DNA of 6,694 bases, from NCBI GenBank assembly GCA_964365905.1, contig CAYIRQ010000078.1, positions 1 through 6,694 of the forward strand. The letters are read 5' to 3'. Each line of letters begins with the position of its first letter. Within the stretch, counting starts at the first letter, position 1. The translations under genes were made by a program, and so were the position numbers. The notes beneath the pieces are model-generated. The model was not told the origin of the DNA. It worked only from the letters and a program-made list of their open reading frames with translations, and searched no databases. Origin of the DNA: CAYIRQ01 sp964365905 (GTDB taxonomy: Bacteria; Patescibacteriota; Gracilibacteria; Peribacterales; Peribacteraceae). Shown here in pieces: positions 5,775 through 6,694 of the stretch.

Positions 5775-6384
5775 GGACAAAGGGGGTAAGCATGGCATGA
5801 AACTTCTTCTGTTCCGAGGCTTCCATTTCATTGAAATCGATGCGTAATTCCCCGATGAAAGCCATGATGCTCTCCCGTGACTGGCCACGGAACTGATGTG
5901 TGCGAAAGTACAGCAAATCGAAGAGCGCCTTAGAAGGATGGGCAATGAAGAATTCAAACGGGCCTTTGATGATGGAGAAATCACTGAAGAGCTTCCTGTT
6001 GATCGACTGGTATGCAAATGTTCCTGCCTTGGTCTGATACGTTCGTGTGATCTTAGGCGTGACGGACGTGATCGTCCGAATCGCTTCCGTGGTGAGATCG
6101 TAATACTGCAGCGCCGCCCACGAACTGATATAGGATGGTGTGCGGAGGACGTTCGCAAGGTAGAACAGATAGGAGGCATCCTGCCTGTTCTTACCGAATG
6201 CATCTGCCGATACGTATAGCCCTTTCTTCAGCTGCAAAAGCTGTCTGCGCTTCAAGAACCGACTGATATATGTATTGATGGTTGAATGACTCAGTCCCAG
6301 CTGCTTGCCCAGCTGCTGCACGCTGTCCTTGCTGAAATAGTGCATTTCCTTCAGGCCTTCGAGCAGATTTGCGCTGCTTTTCAT
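5767..6384 (-). CDS. abiEi: AbiEi-type antitoxin and autorepressor
   Basis: This 205-residue protein is the antitoxin of the AbiE pair. Residues ~14-58 form a winged helix-turn-helix (QQLGKQLGLSHSTINTYISR, then the wing KKGLYV). The rest follows the AbiEi antitoxin pattern: SWAALQYYDLTT (89-99), TITSVTPKITR (104-114), FAYQSINRKLF (123-133) and IAHPSKALFDLLYF (147-160). In studied systems AbiEi opposes the toxin without binding it firmly and represses the shared promoter through inverted repeats. Here the ATG at 6384 lies 12 bases from a good -10 box. The stop TGA (5767-5769) overlaps the start of abiEii, so the pair is made as an operon. Length is normal for the family and no residue seems missing. 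Confidence 0.9.
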   Translation of the reverse strand: MKSSANLLEGLKEMHYFSKDSVQQLGKQLGLSHSTINTYISRFLKRRQLLQLKKGLYVSADAFGKNRQDASYLFYLANVLRTPSYISSWAALQYYDLTTEAIRTITSVTPKITRTYQTKAGTFAYQSINRKLFSDFSIIKGPFEFFIAHPSKALFDLLYFRTHQFRGQSRESIMAFIGELRIDFNEMEASEQKKFHAMLTPFVHE

Positions 6385-6396
6385 AAATATGACTAG

Positions 6397-6425
6397 AGTG
6401 TATCAAATGTGAAATATGATAACAA
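6397..6425 (-). promoter_or_regulatory. Promoter of the abiE operon
   Basis: On the minus strand TTGTTA (6425-6420) is separated by exactly 17 bases from TACACT (6402-6397). TGA before the -10 makes it an extended -10. The transcript should start near 6390, leaving only about six bases before the ATG at 6384. No Shine-Dalgarno fits in that space. Confidence 0.7.
6401..6421. promoter_or_regulatory. Candidate AbiEi operator (inverted repeat in the promoter)
   Basis: TATCA (6401-6405) and TGATA (6417-6421) are inverted with an 11-base spacer, covering the region between the -35 and -10 boxes. A direct repeat AAATATGA lies at 6385-6392 and 6412-6419. AbiEi proteins are known to repress their own promoters through inverted repeats, so this is the natural place for an operator. 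The arms are short and AT-rich, so chance is possible. Confidence 0.4.
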
Positions 6426-6493
6426 GAGCATGTTTTGGCTGTCTATAGCGCAATTCTACGACTGGCATGTCCACTTCGCACCACCTCATGAGA

Positions 6494-6514
6494 AAAAGGG
6501 GACAGATACCTTTT
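6494..6514 (+). repeat. Right inverted repeat of the AbiE module
   Basis: AAAAGGGGACAGATACCTT matches the reverse complement of 4470-4488 at 17 of 19 positions, and two further T follow. It lies about 70 bases upstream of the abiE -35 box and before the downstream hairpin at 6530, so it fits the outer edge of the cassette. Confidence 0.7.
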
Positions 6515-6529
6515 CATCCTTTCAGGAGA

Positions 6530-6563
6530 GGCCCCGCACCAAGCCTTCGGCTGGTGCGGGGCC
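6530..6563 (-). terminator. Strong hairpin after the right-hand minus-strand gene
   Basis: GGCCCCGCACCA-A-GCC (6530-6545) pairs with GGCTGGTGCGGGGCC (6549-6563). The stem is 15 base pairs long with one bulged A and a loop of TTC. It starts 14 bases after the TGA at 6578, which fits a transcription stop or mRNA-protecting stem for that gene. There is no T-tract on either side, so it is not a textbook intrinsic terminator. Confidence 0.6.
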
Positions 6564-6577
6564 AAGCATCTTCGACT

Positions 6578-6694
6578 TCATCCTTCGCGCTCCGCGCTCG
6601 GATTCAGCTCGAATTCAGCTTGGTCGTCCTTATACGAAAAAGTGCCCATGATCGTGGGATTACGATGAGGGACATCCTTATCTCCTTCCCCATG
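6578..6694 (-). CDS. C-terminal 38 residues of a protein whose gene continues to the right
   Basis: The minus-strand frame runs from the window edge to TGA at 6578-6580. The visible tail is acidic and hydrophilic (PTIMGTFSYKDDQAEFEL, ending AEREG), with no membrane helix. The other two minus frames hold stops in this interval. A hairpin follows the stop, as expected at the end of a gene. An 11-base tandem repeat (6599-6620) lies within it. Too little is present to identify the protein, and the open frame could be chance. Confidence 0.45.
   Translation of the reverse strand, partial: HGEGDKDVPHRNPTIMGTFSYKDDQAEFELNPSAEREG

Larger units (their letters stand above)
4470..6514 (-). mobile_element. 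Possible AbiE cassette bounded by inverted repeats
   Basis: The 2.0-kb segment holds only the abiEi-abiEii operon and its promoter, and both ends carry the same 19-base motif in opposite orientations. The left end falls inside the lipoprotein frame. No transposase is present and no clear target-site duplication is visible, so any movement would need help from elsewhere. The two ends could also be two unrelated members of a common dispersed repeat. Confidence 0.4.

Noticed and set aside
5775..6203. A longer toxin reading frame starting at 6203 on the minus strand
   Set aside because: The added 143 residues are the abiEi gene read in another frame, are Arg/Ser-rich and match no fold. The AbiEii core begins naturally at the ATG at 5774, which overlaps the antitoxin stop.
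6409..6651. An 80-codon plus-strand frame
   Set aside because: It starts inside the abiE promoter and runs through an inverted repeat, a strong hairpin and the opposite gene end. It has no promoter or recognisable domain.

Overview
This looks like a scaffold piece from an uncultured bacterium, probably of the Patescibacteria/CPR type and possibly the Peregrinibacteria/Peribacteria group. The lineage is inferred from protein style, dispersed repeats and start signals, not from a marker gene. Signs include small exported proteins of unknown function, a GT-C-like membrane protein, and genes with no Shine-Dalgarno whose -10 boxes sit almost on the start codon. UGA is used as an ordinary stop, so code 11 applies and not the UGA=Gly code of Gracilibacteria. 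Exactly 100 N at 1532-1631 mark a scaffold gap.

Layout. 1-57: 3' part of a tRNA-Pro(CGG) with encoded CCA. 125-2705 (+): a two-gene operon of an exported two-TM membrane protein followed six bases later by a polytopic GT-C/GT39-like membrane protein that is interrupted by the gap. 2831-3778 (+): a secreted protein with two beta-sandwich-like repeats. 3864-4709 (+): a predicted lipoprotein whose last ~80 codons appear to come from neighbouring DNA. 4500-6384 (-): an AbiE type IV toxin-antitoxin operon, abiEi then abiEii, with its own promoter and a possible operator. 6578-6694 (-): the last 38 codons of a gene that enters from the right, followed by a strong hairpin. No gene-free stretch exceeds 300 bases.

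How the parts relate. The plus-strand genes form a small cell-envelope cluster. The first pair probably acts together in adding sugars to an envelope substrate (inference). The AbiE operon is a self-contained defence or stability module. It is closely bracketed by 19-base inverted repeats (4470-4488 and 6494-6514 region) that match at 17 of 19 positions. The left repeat lies inside the lipoprotein reading frame. I read the AbiE module as a mobile or recently inserted cassette that gave the lipoprotein gene a new 3' end.

Two further themes stand out. Short palindromic repeats sit in frame inside the loops of both membrane proteins, with related copies in intergenic DNA. Four promoters place the transcription start at or within a few bases of the start codon, which suggests leaderless or near-leaderless mRNAs.
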